The position numbers and the translations under genes are program-made. Shown piece after piece: positions 54,480 to 64,000 of a DNA stretch of 64,000 nucleotides; the stretch's first letter is position 1, and every line of letters begins with the position of its first letter. This DNA is from Ascaphus truei (taxonomy: Eukaryota; Chordata; Amphibia; Anura; Ascaphidae), in NCBI GenBank assembly GCA_036426205.1, contig CM071569.1:285380418-285444417 (forward strand). The letters run 5' to 3'. The notes beneath the pieces were generated by a model. The model was not told where the DNA came from and did not search any database. It saw only the letters and a program-made list of their open reading frames with translations.

Positions 54480-55540
54480 AATCTTTTGGTTATTAATCTA
54501 CCTGAATAACTTTATAGAGTTGATCTCACTTTCTATCACAATCTTTTTTTTCGGTTTCCATTTTTGCTAATTCTGATATGCTGCCTCCGTCCCTTCTGAC
54601 TTATAAGAATTTAAATGCTGCCTCTTCCTATTTCTTTCCCTACCTCTTTTTGCAGCCACGTTTGTTTAGACTGGTTTCGTAATATTTATTATCCACAGGT
54701 ATACACTGATAAATGTACTTATCTAACAATGTTTTAAAGATTGCCCATTTTTCTTCCATATTGTTTCGTGCAAGAACCACATCCCAATTTATTCCTTATA
54801 GACTTGTAGACTCTTCCTTAGTTTACTAAAATCTGCCTTTCTAAAATTAAGTCGGTTGATCTCATATGTTTTTTGATAGTTTATTTCAAATGAGACCATG
54901 TTATAATCACCGTTTCCCAAATGTTCCCTAACTTGAATGTTTATTATTTCTACGTTGCTTGATATTAAATGACTTATTTTGCCATATCTTCCTTTTTTCC
55001 TGCCGTTTGGTGTGCTTGGCTGTTTTTTTATATATTGCTTTGCCCCGACTAGGTTTTTTTTTGGCTTTAGCACCCTGCTCCATTGCTTTTTGCTTAGACC
55101 CCTGCGTTTAGGGGCATCCCAAGTTGTGTCACCGGATTCTCTCTTTCTATTAGTTGTACTGCTAATCTCAATGCTCTGATCGATTTTTGGACTTATTAAA
55201 ATCACTCGTTATTAATACATGACCTAATTTTGCTGCCTTCTCCATATGCAAAAGTAGTTTGGCTTCCTCAATCCCACAGATATTTGGTGGTTTGAAGCAT
55301 ATCCCCACAAACATTTTTTTGTTCTTTTACCCCCACTGCTAATTTCTATTTACCAAGTCTCTACATATTCATCATTCCCTTTATAAACATCGTCCCTTTT
55401 AATAGGTATTAAAACCAGTTTAACATATAATCATCCTCCACCCCCTCTTCTATGTGCTCGATCCCTCCAAATAAGCCAATACTCCTCTAATTTAACTACC
55501 CAGATATGAGTTTCATGTGTCAGTAATGCCTACGACATCG
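54480..55540 (-). pseudogene. CR1/L2-type LINE ORF2: endonuclease and start of RT
   Basis: On the minus strand, 55540-55205 gives pieces of an APE-type endonuclease (CLWGYASNHQ-like phase of VGI..PPNI, and a degraded SDFN in place of GDFN). The frame 55205-54789 (138 aa) has PKRRGLSKKQWSRVLKPKKN, then VREHLGNGDYNMVSFEINYQK, where the family has LGNSDH. The His equivalent is Tyr here. It is followed by LNFRKADFSKLR. Reading stops near 54480, before the RT motifs. Frame breaks and the lost His make it dead. It belongs with the esterase-like ORF1 at 56044. Confidence 0.65.
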
Positions 55541-55944
55541 TTCTATACTGTGTGCGGCCGTGCTGCACACTTTTTGTGGGTATACAGTCCCTGCTGCCGG
55601 GACCGACAGGCAGGGAAGGTTCTGTGTATATGTGTACAGTATATGCTTATGTATATGTGTAATTTATTATTTATTATTTAAAAAAAAAAAACACATTTGT
55701 AAAAATAAAATATTTATTATCACTGTGCAGACATACACATACATACACATACATACACACACACATATACATACATTCCAGCGGCGGTAGCGGCGCTAAG
55801 TCTTTATTTTCCTACTCTTCCCCCCTGTCGGCCGGGTGCACGCTCACTGCCGTGCGCCCGCGCGGTCCTATTATAGAAAGGCTGACTAACCTCAGCCATC
55901 TATAATTGCCACGCGCACGGTGCAGCAAGCGCACGCACTATAGA
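55541..55944. mobile_element. MITE inserted between LINE ORF1 and ORF2
   Basis: Inverted ends TTCTATACTGTGTGCGGCCG...TGCTGCAC and GTGCAGCAAGCGCACGCACTATAGAA, about 404 bp. It carries (AT)/(AC) microsatellite sequence (55655-55780) and a CpG-rich end. It interrupts the CR1/L2-type LINE whose parts lie on either side. Confidence 0.6.
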
Positions 55945-56043
55945 ACAGCCCCACGGTTACCAGCCTGGGCTGTTATCTTATCTGCTCCTGTCTTTCTACC
56001 CCCATTGATTTTAGAGTTTTTAGAAATGTACTAGTATCTATAT

Positions 56044-56325
56044 TTAATATGGGTGCTCCATGCTGGCTAAACTCTCCCTTGTCCCCACTCCACTCCCTTG
56101 ACTCCTAGCTATTTCCCCATTCATATATATTCTGTCTAGTCCATTTCCTCTTGCTTGTCCATCCCTACTATAAAGATAGCACCTCTCCGAGAAGGAATCC
56201 CAGTGCTCTAAACACCCCAAACCCTCCTTCCTACACCACTTTCTTAGCCATGCATTAACCTCCCCAATCTCCGACTGTCTCCCTGCGGTAGCGCATGGCA
56301 CTGGTAGTATTTCAGAAAATACCAA
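56044..56325 (-). pseudogene. LINE ORF1 fragment, esterase (SGNH)-like C-terminus
   Basis: A 93-aa minus-strand frame: MVFSEILPVPCATAGRQSEI, then VNAWLRKWCRKEGLGCLEHW and YSRDG. This resembles the end of the SGNH/GDSL-type esterase domain known in ORF1 of CR1-like LINEs; the usual DGLHL ending is disturbed (DGQAR). It lies upstream of the endonuclease fragment on the same strand, so both belong to one element split by the MITE. Confidence 0.55.
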
Positions 56326-56979
56326 GCTTAAGCTTTTGGCCTAGATCCCTGAAATCATTTGAAGGCAAGACAGGAAAAACGTACTTTGCGCCTAGACTCA
56401 AGTGATGGCCAGTCTAGTTCTTAGAGCATTTCACAGTGCTGTGTGTTGTACTTACATTTTAGGACAAAGCAGCATATTGAATTGTAGAGGGTGTTTACTG
56501 TAGTTTGCTAAGGTGAGTTTGGGGTTCTATACCATATAATATGTCCCCATTGTCTATAATTGGCATTAGTATCTGCTGTGCGATGCGCTTTCTGACCAGC
56601 AGACTTAGGGAGAATTTGTTCCTGTAAAGTACACCAAGTTTGGCATAGGTTTGGGATGCGAGTATCAATTTGCAAGTCTAAGGGATGGGTCATGGAACTA
56701 TAAATACCAAGCCCCTCTGAACAAAATTATTTTATACTATTTATCATTAAAAGGGTTTTATTTTTATTCATTTTCACTACACTGACTACTGCGAGTGCAT
56801 TCATTAGGGAACTTTTGTTTGTCTTTCTACTAGTATATTTATCCCTATTTGCACCATAGTATATCAATACTTACCTTGCTATTACTAGGCTGTTGCGATC
56901 AATATGCAACCCAAATGTTAAATGGGTATCAAGCCAATTCCCCAGATTCTTACTACTAGTGACCAGGGCTAGAATGGTA
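56326..56979. other. No gene recognised
   Basis: AT-rich. 56700-56979 may include the degraded downstream part of the RT fragment that follows. Confidence 0.35.
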
Positions 56980-57330
56980 TTAGTTTGTGCAGATCTGTAG
57001 CTCCATCATTGGTAGCTTTATAAATTTAGCCTTGTTCCCAAATACAACTTTTACAGTCTTGTAATTGTTAAAAAAAACTCTGTTTTGGGAAATCCAGTTT
57101 TCAAGTCTTGAAAAAGTGAGATTGACGTACGTGTCTGATGTCAGAGAGGCTATGGCTGTGTGCATGCAAGATTGTGTCATCCGCATACATGTGTATTGAA
57201 GCTCCCTTACAAGCTGTAGGAAGATCATTGATGAACACGGAGAAGATTAGGAGCCCCAGAACAGAGCCTTGCGGGACACCGCAGGTGATATCTAAGGGGT
57301 TGGAGTTAGAGCCTGAAATGGAAACATGTT
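56980..57330 (-). pseudogene. Jockey-superfamily LINE reverse transcriptase fragment
   Basis: The minus-strand translation includes CGVPQGSVLG (about 57290-57260), VFINDLPTACK, HMYADDTILHAHSHSLSDI (catalytic YADD near 57190) and NLTFSRLENWISQNR...KVVFGNKAKF. These are RT palm and following motifs of the Rex1/L2/CR1 kind. One frameshift falls after SLSD. It has no link to the endonuclease fragment at 54.5-55.5 kb. Confidence 0.75.
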
Positions 57331-57454
57331 GGGATCTGCCACATAAAGTAAGATACCACCATGTGTATAGCAGTCAGATCAGATGTATGACCTAATGGCT
57401 ATGTTGATAACTTTATTGTCGTATCTTCTGTATAGCAGGTATGAGGTATTAGGC
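57331..57454. other. No feature recognised
   Basis: Short interval before the MITE, probably more degraded LINE. Confidence 0.3.
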
Positions 57455-57881
57455 TAAGGCCCCGCTCCCAGAGTCAGCGCACCCGCACTGCTGACAGGCG
57501 GTGCGCTGAGATACACAGACCGTGATATGCGGTCTGTAGGGAGCGGGAGCCGGAGCGGGAGGTGGGCGGGAGGTGGGAGGTTTGACAGGGAGGGGAGGCG
57601 TGGCTTGAGCGGAGGGACCCGCTACTCTCCCCCCCCTCCCTCCACGGACTGCAGGAGGGAGCTGCTACTCTCCCCCCCCTCCCTCCACGGACTGCAGGAG
57701 GGACTCGCTACTCTTTCCCCCCCCCCCTCCCTCCACGGACTCGGGCTGGAGCACTCATACATACACACACACACACACACAGGCAGGCACTCACGCACTC
57801 ATACACACACACGCGCGCACACACATGCAGGCACTCACGCACTCACACACACACACACAGACAGAGGCAGGCACTCAGGCA

Positions 57882-57923
<42 letters not shown>

Positions 57924-58231
57924 GGCACGCACGCACTCAGACACACACACAGACAGGCACGCACCTGCTTTCACTCCACACTCCTCCCCGCTCCCGGAAG
58001 CCTCTCCTCCTCCCGAAGCCTCCCCTCCCCATTGGCTCACAGCCACACCACGTGACGCGTCAACGCTAGGAAACACCATTCTCTTGTGTCTCCTAGCGGC
58101 TGACGCGCCACAGCGTGTAGTCAGCTGTGCCGCCAGGGGGGACGGGGACCGGCTCGCGAGGATTCCCCTGCTGGTGGGGAACTCGCGACATGGCCGCCCG
58201 CGCCAACGAGCGCAGCGGGACCGAGGCCTTA
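57455..58231. mobile_element. GC-rich MITE-like element with AC repeats
   Basis: Inverted ends TAAGGCCCCGCTCCC and GGGACCGAGGCCTTA. Inside are three copies of a CTACTCTCCCCCCCCTCCCTCC unit (57620-57740), (CA)n at 57764-57930 and a CpG-rich right end with CCACGTGACGCGTCAACGC. The 180-aa plus-strand frame (57527-58069) runs through microsatellite and is not a gene. The start resembles that of the GC-rich dispersed repeat (TTAGGCTGCGGCC). Confidence 0.5.
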
Positions 58232-60052
58232 GGCTGCAATAGATCTGGTCTCCAAGGGGATAACTAATAACTATTGATAGTGTAGGTAACGGTGTGTATC
58301 AAACACCACTGGGTGGGCAGCGGTGAGATGCACTACCTAATAGAAGTTCTAGTTCTTGGAGATCAGATTTATTGCAGCCTAATATCTCATCTCTGCTACA
58401 CAGGAGATACTGCAATCTCTCTGCACATTACACATTCACATTGCCCAGTGTAACAGGTACACAGTTCTCTGCAGATTACAAATACATTGTCCCACGTGTT
58501 ACAAATACGTATCATATGCATACATATATTTGTCTAATTGATACACTGATCTTTATGCTTTACCATATTATACGCTATCTTTGCAATGTATGACAAGCCC
58601 CTCAGGAGTCAGACAGCTCCTGTACAAGGCTTGTTGCTGGTATCCCAAGTTGTATCTGGCCTAAAATCAGCCAGCAGTCTTCCGCCTTCTCAAGAGGGCA
58701 TCCCACATGTGTTACAACCTGACAGAGCCTTCCACTTTAAAAGCAGTCAACAGCACCTCTGAAATAGGTTGTAATCAGAATATTCCACAGAGATAACACA
58801 ATGGACTTTTCCCCCCGTGTCAAATATTTTATAAAGGCACCACGGAAGTTTGATTACCTCTGTCTGGTTACCCACTAACATCCAACCAACGTCTACCTAA
58901 GGGTTCATTATTTGTATTGGTCTTTTACAGTATATGTCACTGTTGCGACGACACGTGGGTGGTCAGAGGGCAAGCTTTTATTCAGAGCCTCAACACCTGG
59001 AACATAAAGTAACTTAATTTCAGCATAATAGAACAAACAGAAGAGCTTAATTTCAGCATAATAGAACAAACAGAAGAGCTTAATTTCAGCATAATAGAAC
59101 AAACAGAAGAGCTTAATTTCAGCATAATAGAACAGTCAAACAAAAAGTCCTGAACAGGGCTGTGCCCTCAGACAGAAAAAGGGGGGAGGGGGGTGGGGTT
59201 CAAGTCTCAGAGCGAGTAGACAGTGTCCCAAACAGACCTTGTGGCCGGGTCTTCTTGGCTCCTCCGTCAGAGTTCCAGGGTCCGTGTATCCTGGTTCACA
59301 TAGAAGAGACTAATGGGGTTCACATAGCAGAGACTAATGGAGCATCTAAGCTTTCAAAGTCCTCTAATGAGTCAGCTGAGATCAGGCTAATTAAGTCAGC
59401 CTGCTCTCAGGCTGGGATTTAACCCTGTCCCTGCTGGGTTCAGCAACTATACACGTTTTTCTTGCCTAATAGGGTATATTCCCTGTCTAACGGTCAGACT
59501 TACCAGATTTATGATTGAAGTAAACTTCACTTTTCCGACGACAAGAAGGAACCAGTAGATCAAGTTAGATTCCAAGATTACCCAGTGAGGGCTTGAACCT
59601 AGAAGCTTGTGTATTTAACACCAACTAAGGAACGGATACCTGCCAACGGATTACACAACATTGAGGTGAAAGGACTTGTGATAAACATTGTAAACAGGCG
59701 AGTTGTTGAACCTTTGTCAGATTCGAGCTAGACCCACACAAAGATTCCCGTTTGGAAACCCATCAGCGCCAGGGTGATCCCGATCTCGGGAAATGACTGA
59801 AATGCAGGAGGTGTGTACGGGAATCCTGTACTACTTGGCCAAGCACAAGAAGACAGAGCTGTGTATGTTATAGCAAGAGTACGGAAAGTTTGATAGCAGT
59901 GCAAGTCACAGCAGGCGGATGGGCCGTGCATTGAATACATATCCAAACCGATGCGTATATAAAAGAGAGCCAAGCACACCAAACAGCAGGCAAAAAAATC
60001 AAAATATAGCAAAATAAGTCATTTAATGACTAGAAAGTAAAAAAAAAAACAC
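58232..60052. other. No gene recognised (1.8 kb)
   Basis: Contains the 33-bp tandem repeat described separately and a 24-bp doublet (GGTTCACATAG.AGAGACTAATG, 59290-59340). Frames up to 94 aa have no motif. Confidence 0.35.
59013..59134 (+). repeat. 33-bp tandem repeat
   Basis: Three full and one partial copy of a unit starting CTTAATTTCAGCATAATAG. Copies are identical, so recent. Confidence 0.95.
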
Positions 60053-60071
60053 GTTTCGGCACCTTCATCAG
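60053..60071 (-). ncRNA. Hammerhead-like core without arms
   Basis: The minus strand reads CTGATGA, AGGTGCC, GAAAC. The core halves are perfect, but stem II has only two pairs and the outer sequences do not pair (an A/T run on one side). Probably a relic. Confidence 0.3.
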
Positions 60072-60116
60072 GGTTCGATGTGCATGGAAACGTTGGATGC
60101 ATTTTTTTGACTTTGT

Positions 60117-60232
60117 CATTAAATAACTTATTTTGCCATACCTTCCTTTTTTTCCTGCCATTTGGTGTGCTTGGCTGTTTTTTATATATTGCTTTGCCCC
60201 GACTAGGTTTTTTTTTGGCTTTAGTACAACAC
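60117..60232 (-). mobile_element. 116-bp fragment of the CR1/L2-type LINE
   Basis: Nearly identical to 54965-55075 (LVGAKQYIK and GKKGRYGKIS in translation), but ending abruptly at GGCTTTAGTA where an ACACTGCCTGCCCC minisatellite begins. A dispersed scrap of the same LINE subfamily. Confidence 0.8.
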
Positions 60233-60318
60233 TGCCTGCCCCCTCACACACATACAACACTGCCACATACACCACTGCCTGCCCCCTCACACACATACAA
60301 CACTGCCTGCACCCTCAC

Positions 60319-60359
<41 letters not shown>

Positions 60360-60462
60360 CACTTACTGCCTCCTCACACACACATACAGCACTGCCAACA
60401 TCCCCCACACACATTACAGCACTGCCTGTCCCCCTCCTCACACACACACATACAATCTGTGA
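60233..60462 (+). repeat. Minisatellite ACACTGCCTGCCCCCTCACACACATACA
   Basis: Imperfect units mixed with (CA)n at 60317-60358. A related array lies at 61225-61490. Confidence 0.85.
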
Positions 60463-61224
60463 CATAGTCCAAAGATGTTAGGCAGCTTTCTGCCCCATTT
60501 TAGGTCAGAAAGTGCAGGAATAGTTAATGATCCGTTCCACAGCTTCACATTTACTCAGACTGGTGGATGGAAAATCCAGACCACAGATTACAATGGGTCT
60601 AGTTCTCCCTCACCTGCTCTCATAATCACTAGAACAGGTATTTAGAGCAGAGAGGTTTGCTTTTCAGTCTCTCTCCTTAGAGCCTTGGGGCTGGGGGTGT
60701 CGCTGCTCCCCGGAATCCAGTTCGGGGTGGACGGCCCCTTCAAGTATCACAGTATCAGAGGATTTGCCTGGAAACTTGGGACCGAGTTCCCACCACGAAC
60801 AGATAAGACAAACAAATCTTTATTGCTGTATCTAAAAGACTATGCTTTATCTAGTGACCCTAAATGAGAGGGCCTTCTTTTAAACTGGGGAACCAGGTTA
60901 GTTGGCCCAGCAGCAGTTAGAGGCTGATTCTGAATGGGATAGGATTTGGTTTATTTGATTTGGTTTGGTTCTGAAAAGTGACAGTGTGTGAAATGCTATA
61001 ACACTGATATGAGTAAACCGCTGAAGGTTAAATGTCTGAGTGCCTCCTGCCTACACATGTTAAAGCTGCTGTACCTTACTTGGATGAAAATAAAGCAGGC
61101 AGAAGCCTGAGTTAAGCAATGTAATACTTTGCATGTTCCCGTTTGTTGAATAAATAACCCTAGAAGACTCTGTCGGGAAGAACCCAGACAGTCGTCAGCG
61201 CTACAAAAGACGGGCGTTTGTCAT
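60463..61224. other. No gene recognised; LTR-like composition
   Basis: Sequence between two related minisatellite blocks. Frames are short. 61085-61200 has a GTTGAATAAATAACCC polyadenylation-like word. It may be one LTR-like unit, but ends were not found. Confidence 0.3.
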
Positions 61225-61490
61225 AACACACACACACACGCGCACACCCACACACAACATCCCTCAAACACACACAGCACTGCTCCCCCCCCACCCACAC
61301 ACCTACACACAGCACTGACTTCCCTCTCACACACATACATCACTGTCTGACACACACACACACACACACAAAGCACTGCCAACATCTCCCACACACACAC
61401 ACCACTGCCTGCCCCTAACACACATATTGCACTGCCAACACACACAGCACTGCCTGCCCCCTCACACACAGCACTGCCTGTCATCCAAGA
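61225..61490 (+). repeat. Minisatellite CACAGCACTGCC with CA repeats
   Basis: Imperfect units like those at 60233-60462. Confidence 0.85.
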
Positions 61491-62546
61491 GTTGTTTCCA
61501 TGACCGGGTCTGGATCTTTGGTGGAACAACCCCACGCGGGCTACCGGCCTTCGCAGCTATGCGTGGTGAGTTGCCCCTCGATGGGTCCGTTGGAACGCAG
61601 TGGGATCCGGGCAATTGTCTGAGGTGACCCGTCTGTGTGCAATTGTAGCCCGGACGCTATGCGGAGCTCGCTCCCTAACGCCTTTGGGTGTCCGCTGCGG
61701 TCAGGCGGCTTTTGGGTCCACTGGGGCGGTACTCACAAGCTTCTTCTTGGCCGGTAACCGGCGTGAATCGCCCGCTTGGCGGGTGGCCTTGGTGTCTCTG
61801 TAAGGACTTGACCATATGAGTACATTGCCATCCTCGCCGCCGTCGATTAGGTATCTGGGGCTTTATCATACACAAAAGCCCTCACCGCCGGCGGGCACTG
61901 CTGCATGAGCTGCTCCTGTGAAAAAGGAAACTTATCTAGTAGTGGCGCTCTATATAAAAAACAAGCTATACAAACAATCTTAGTGATAATAATAATCAAA
62001 AAGGTGATACTTATGCAAACACATAAAACAGGTGCTGCTATGACCCGGTGAGGATTGCTCTGTCAGTCCTCATGTTGAGAAGTAGGGATGAATCTCCGGG
62101 AAGCGCAGAGATATGTGAAAACAAAAATGTATATAGATAGTGCAATATTGTAGTGACAAATTAAATAAATTGGTGATCTAATGCAGATGTACTCACAAGT
62201 TGAGAAGATTTTAAAGGCACGTAAAGGTATCTTTCCCAGAGTATGATGATGTCACACTGTATTCAGGAATCAATCTCAGCCCCATATAGAATCCAAGAGA
62301 CCTTAGAAAAGAAGACTGGACATAGCGCAGATGATAACCAAGAATTTATAAAAGGTAAGTGAAAGGTATTACACTCACATGATTTCAAAAGTTTAAAGCA
62401 TTTCGATCACACGCAGTGGATCTCAGAGCCGGATAGATGGGGTATCTGGTTTCCCTCCTTCCGTGGCGTGGTGTCACTGGTTTTGCGTTCCCACTGCACA
62501 GGAAGTGATGTCATCAGTTTCCAGGAGTTCCGGCAGTAGTACAAGC
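61491..62546. other. No gene recognised
   Basis: 61495-61860 is GC-rich with no motif. 61930-62540 is of the kind seen near Penelope-like ends and leads into the hammerhead-like motif. Confidence 0.35.
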
Positions 62547-62588
62547 GTCACTTTACGCGTTTCATCTCATCGATTTCATCAGAGTGAC
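62547..62588 (-). ncRNA. Complete hammerhead-ribozyme-like motif
   Basis: On the minus strand, GTCACT (62583-62588) pairs perfectly with AGTGAC (62547-62552) as the outer stem. Between them are CTGATGA (62576-62582), one A, an ATC/GAT stem with GATGA loop, GAAA (62560-62563) and CGCGTA (62554-62559). The GAAAC-GC-GTA part gives a two-pair stem III and a permitted cleavage base (A, 62554). Small hammerheads with tiny stem III are known in newt satellite DNA and in Penelope-like elements, where they act best as dimers. It lies about 330 bp downstream of, and on the same strand as, the Penelope-like element at 62915-64000. Confidence 0.55.
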
Positions 62589-62914
62589 TTTGTGATGGGT
62601 TGGGGATGCATATATACCCCTAGTTAGTTCCCATTGGTGGATGGCTAAGGATTTTAATGGGTTAACGATTAAAATGAGTGGATAACATGGGATAGAAAGA
62701 CATGTAATTAATCCTCTGCATCTTACATATGCAAAGGTCAAAAAAAAATACAATCAATCAATGTTTGAAATTTAATGCAGAAAGAATGATCTTTAAAAAT
62801 GCTCATGCATAAATATATATATAAAAAAATGTTAAATAAACATTATAAAATATAAAAACAGGTGTATATAAAATGGGCAGTAGGTGAAACAATATAATTA
62901 GAACAGGGAAACTA

Positions 62915-64000
62915 GCTAATTATAAAGCATAGTTGATTCATAGGAATAGATGAAATCTATGTGGAAACAAGAAACGGGCATAAGTACATTATAAAAAGGT
63001 TTCAAATCAAATTCCAAATTCAGACCAGAGGGAGACAAGGTTTTTAGTTTCGAAACATCCAATTATGATTTCTCTATTATCAGTGCTTTATCTCTATTGC
63101 CTCCTCTCCAGTGGGGCATAACCTGTTCGATGGCTTTAAAATTTTAACCCTTTAGGATCTGAATTGTGTGATAAATAAAATGGGTTTGAAACACTGTGTT
63201 GTGGTCAATTTTCTTTTATGTTTCCTATGGTTCCAATATACGGGTTTTTAAAGAGTAATAGTTTCCCAATATATTGTAGACCACATTCACATTCTGTAAA
63301 TAGATTACAAAATTGGACCTACAATTTAAATGTTGTGTTTATTTTGTAGCTTTTTGTGTAGTATTAGAATGAAAGCTATCAATAATATTGAGACTATATT
63401 TGCAGGCAGTACAGTATTTTACAATTGAAAAAAACCTTTTGGGGGGTCCAACCAGGTTGGATTGCTGTTTAAACCAACTTTTTAGCGCACTTGGTGCTAC
63501 CTTATTTTAATGTTAGGTGCTTTTCTATATATCATTTGAACCTTGTCGGGTAGAAGAGTCTAGGATAGGGTAATTTTTAAGAATAGGCCAGTGAGAGTTT
63601 AGTATTTATTAATTCAGTGCTCTCTATTGTATTGTGTAACAATGGTACCTTGATGAGTGTACTATTAGTGCCCTTACTTTTGGGACCAGCATGGATTCTC
63701 TTGGTGTACACTTTGTCTTAAGCCAAAGCTTTCTGGATGACATCCTGATTATAATTCCTCTCCACAAACTTTTTCTGGACAGCACGTTGGATTGCTCCTC
63801 AAACACTGTATCCGTGCAATTACGTTTCAGTCTGCAGTATTGACCATATGGTATATTATAATCCATTTATTCAAATGGCAACTAGACTGTAGGATGTAGT
63901 TGTTAGCTCCACGTCTTTGAAATTTTTTTTTGTTTGATAACATTGTTATCCAAAAATATAGTAAGGTCCAGAAAGTTTATGGATGTTTTACTTATGGTGG
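62915..64000 (-). pseudogene. Penelope-like element, C-terminal part, cut by the window edge
   Basis: The minus-strand translation from the right edge shows FLDLTIF (the conserved FLD region), NIPYGQYCRLKRNC (about 63855-63815), WPILKNYPIL, GFFQL, and then the endonuclease: TECECGLQYIGK (about 63300-63260). It ends with MPHWRGGNRDKALIIEKS (about 63120-63070) and LKTLSPSGLNLEFDL. That order is the RT end, linker and GIY-YIG domain of a Penelope-like element. At least three frame breaks are needed to read it, so it is inactive. The rest of the RT would lie beyond 64000. Confidence 0.75.

Noticed and set aside
57527..58069. 180-aa plus-strand frame
   Set aside because: Runs through C-rich tandem units and a CA microsatellite inside a MITE-like element.

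Overview
The window looks like a piece of a large, repeat-rich vertebrate nuclear genome, most probably an amphibian (frog). The reasons are the mix of repeats: L1/Tx1-like LINEs with a coiled-coil/RRM ORF1, CR1/L2-type LINE pieces, Penelope-like elements with GIY-YIG ends, hammerhead-ribozyme-like motifs, Tigger-like and hAT-like MITEs, a family of TGTAGC...TTACA solo-LTR-like elements, and long noisy minisatellites. There is one run of N (25898-26020). I could not confirm any complete host protein gene. Nearly every long open frame is either a retrotransposon remnant or an artefact of translating a tandem repeat.

Layout. 1-4185: a degenerate telomere-like (TTAGGG-like) array carrying a 2.56 kb ORF1-only LINE on the minus strand, plus a small MITE. 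4186-14880: solo-LTR-like elements, a Tigger-like MITE, a hAT-like MITE, a 46-bp-arm foldback and a GC-rich dispersed repeat. 14878-22577: a second telomere-like array split by a 7.27 kb minus-strand L1/Tx1-like LINE. Its ORF1 is intact and its ORF2 is broken, and a 601-bp tandem duplication sits in the endonuclease region. 24620-27345: GT, GGGGGCGTGAAAGGCAG and CA arrays around the N gap, then a CpG-rich segment with ETS/YY1-like sites. 29640-31364: a CA-rich minisatellite ending at a Helitron-like 3' terminus. 31385-38490: more solo LTRs, LINE tails, a Penelope-like fragment and a hAT-like MITE. 38880-40364: two minisatellites, an inverted copy of the GC-rich repeat and a third telomere-like array in the opposite orientation. 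40800-47405: about 6.5 kb of a 24-25-bp minisatellite that flips strand near 43590. 47410-58231: CR1-like LINE pieces, a second Penelope-like copy, MITEs and an esterase-type ORF1 fragment. 58232-64000: mixed repeats, a complete-looking hammerhead-type motif and a Penelope-like element running off the right edge.

Main points. Both L1/Tx1-like LINEs are inserted inside telomere-like arrays, in the same orientation relative to the G-rich strand, with intact 5' and 3' ends and array-derived target duplications. The three arrays appear to share short inverted boundaries: AGGTA(A/C/G)GT on the left of the G-rich strand and AC(T/A)TA(C/T)CT on the right. Hammerhead-like cores (CTGAYGA, stem, GAAAC) occur near Penelope-like ends, and degenerate relatives are scattered through the window. 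All family assignments come from reading motifs by eye, without database searches.
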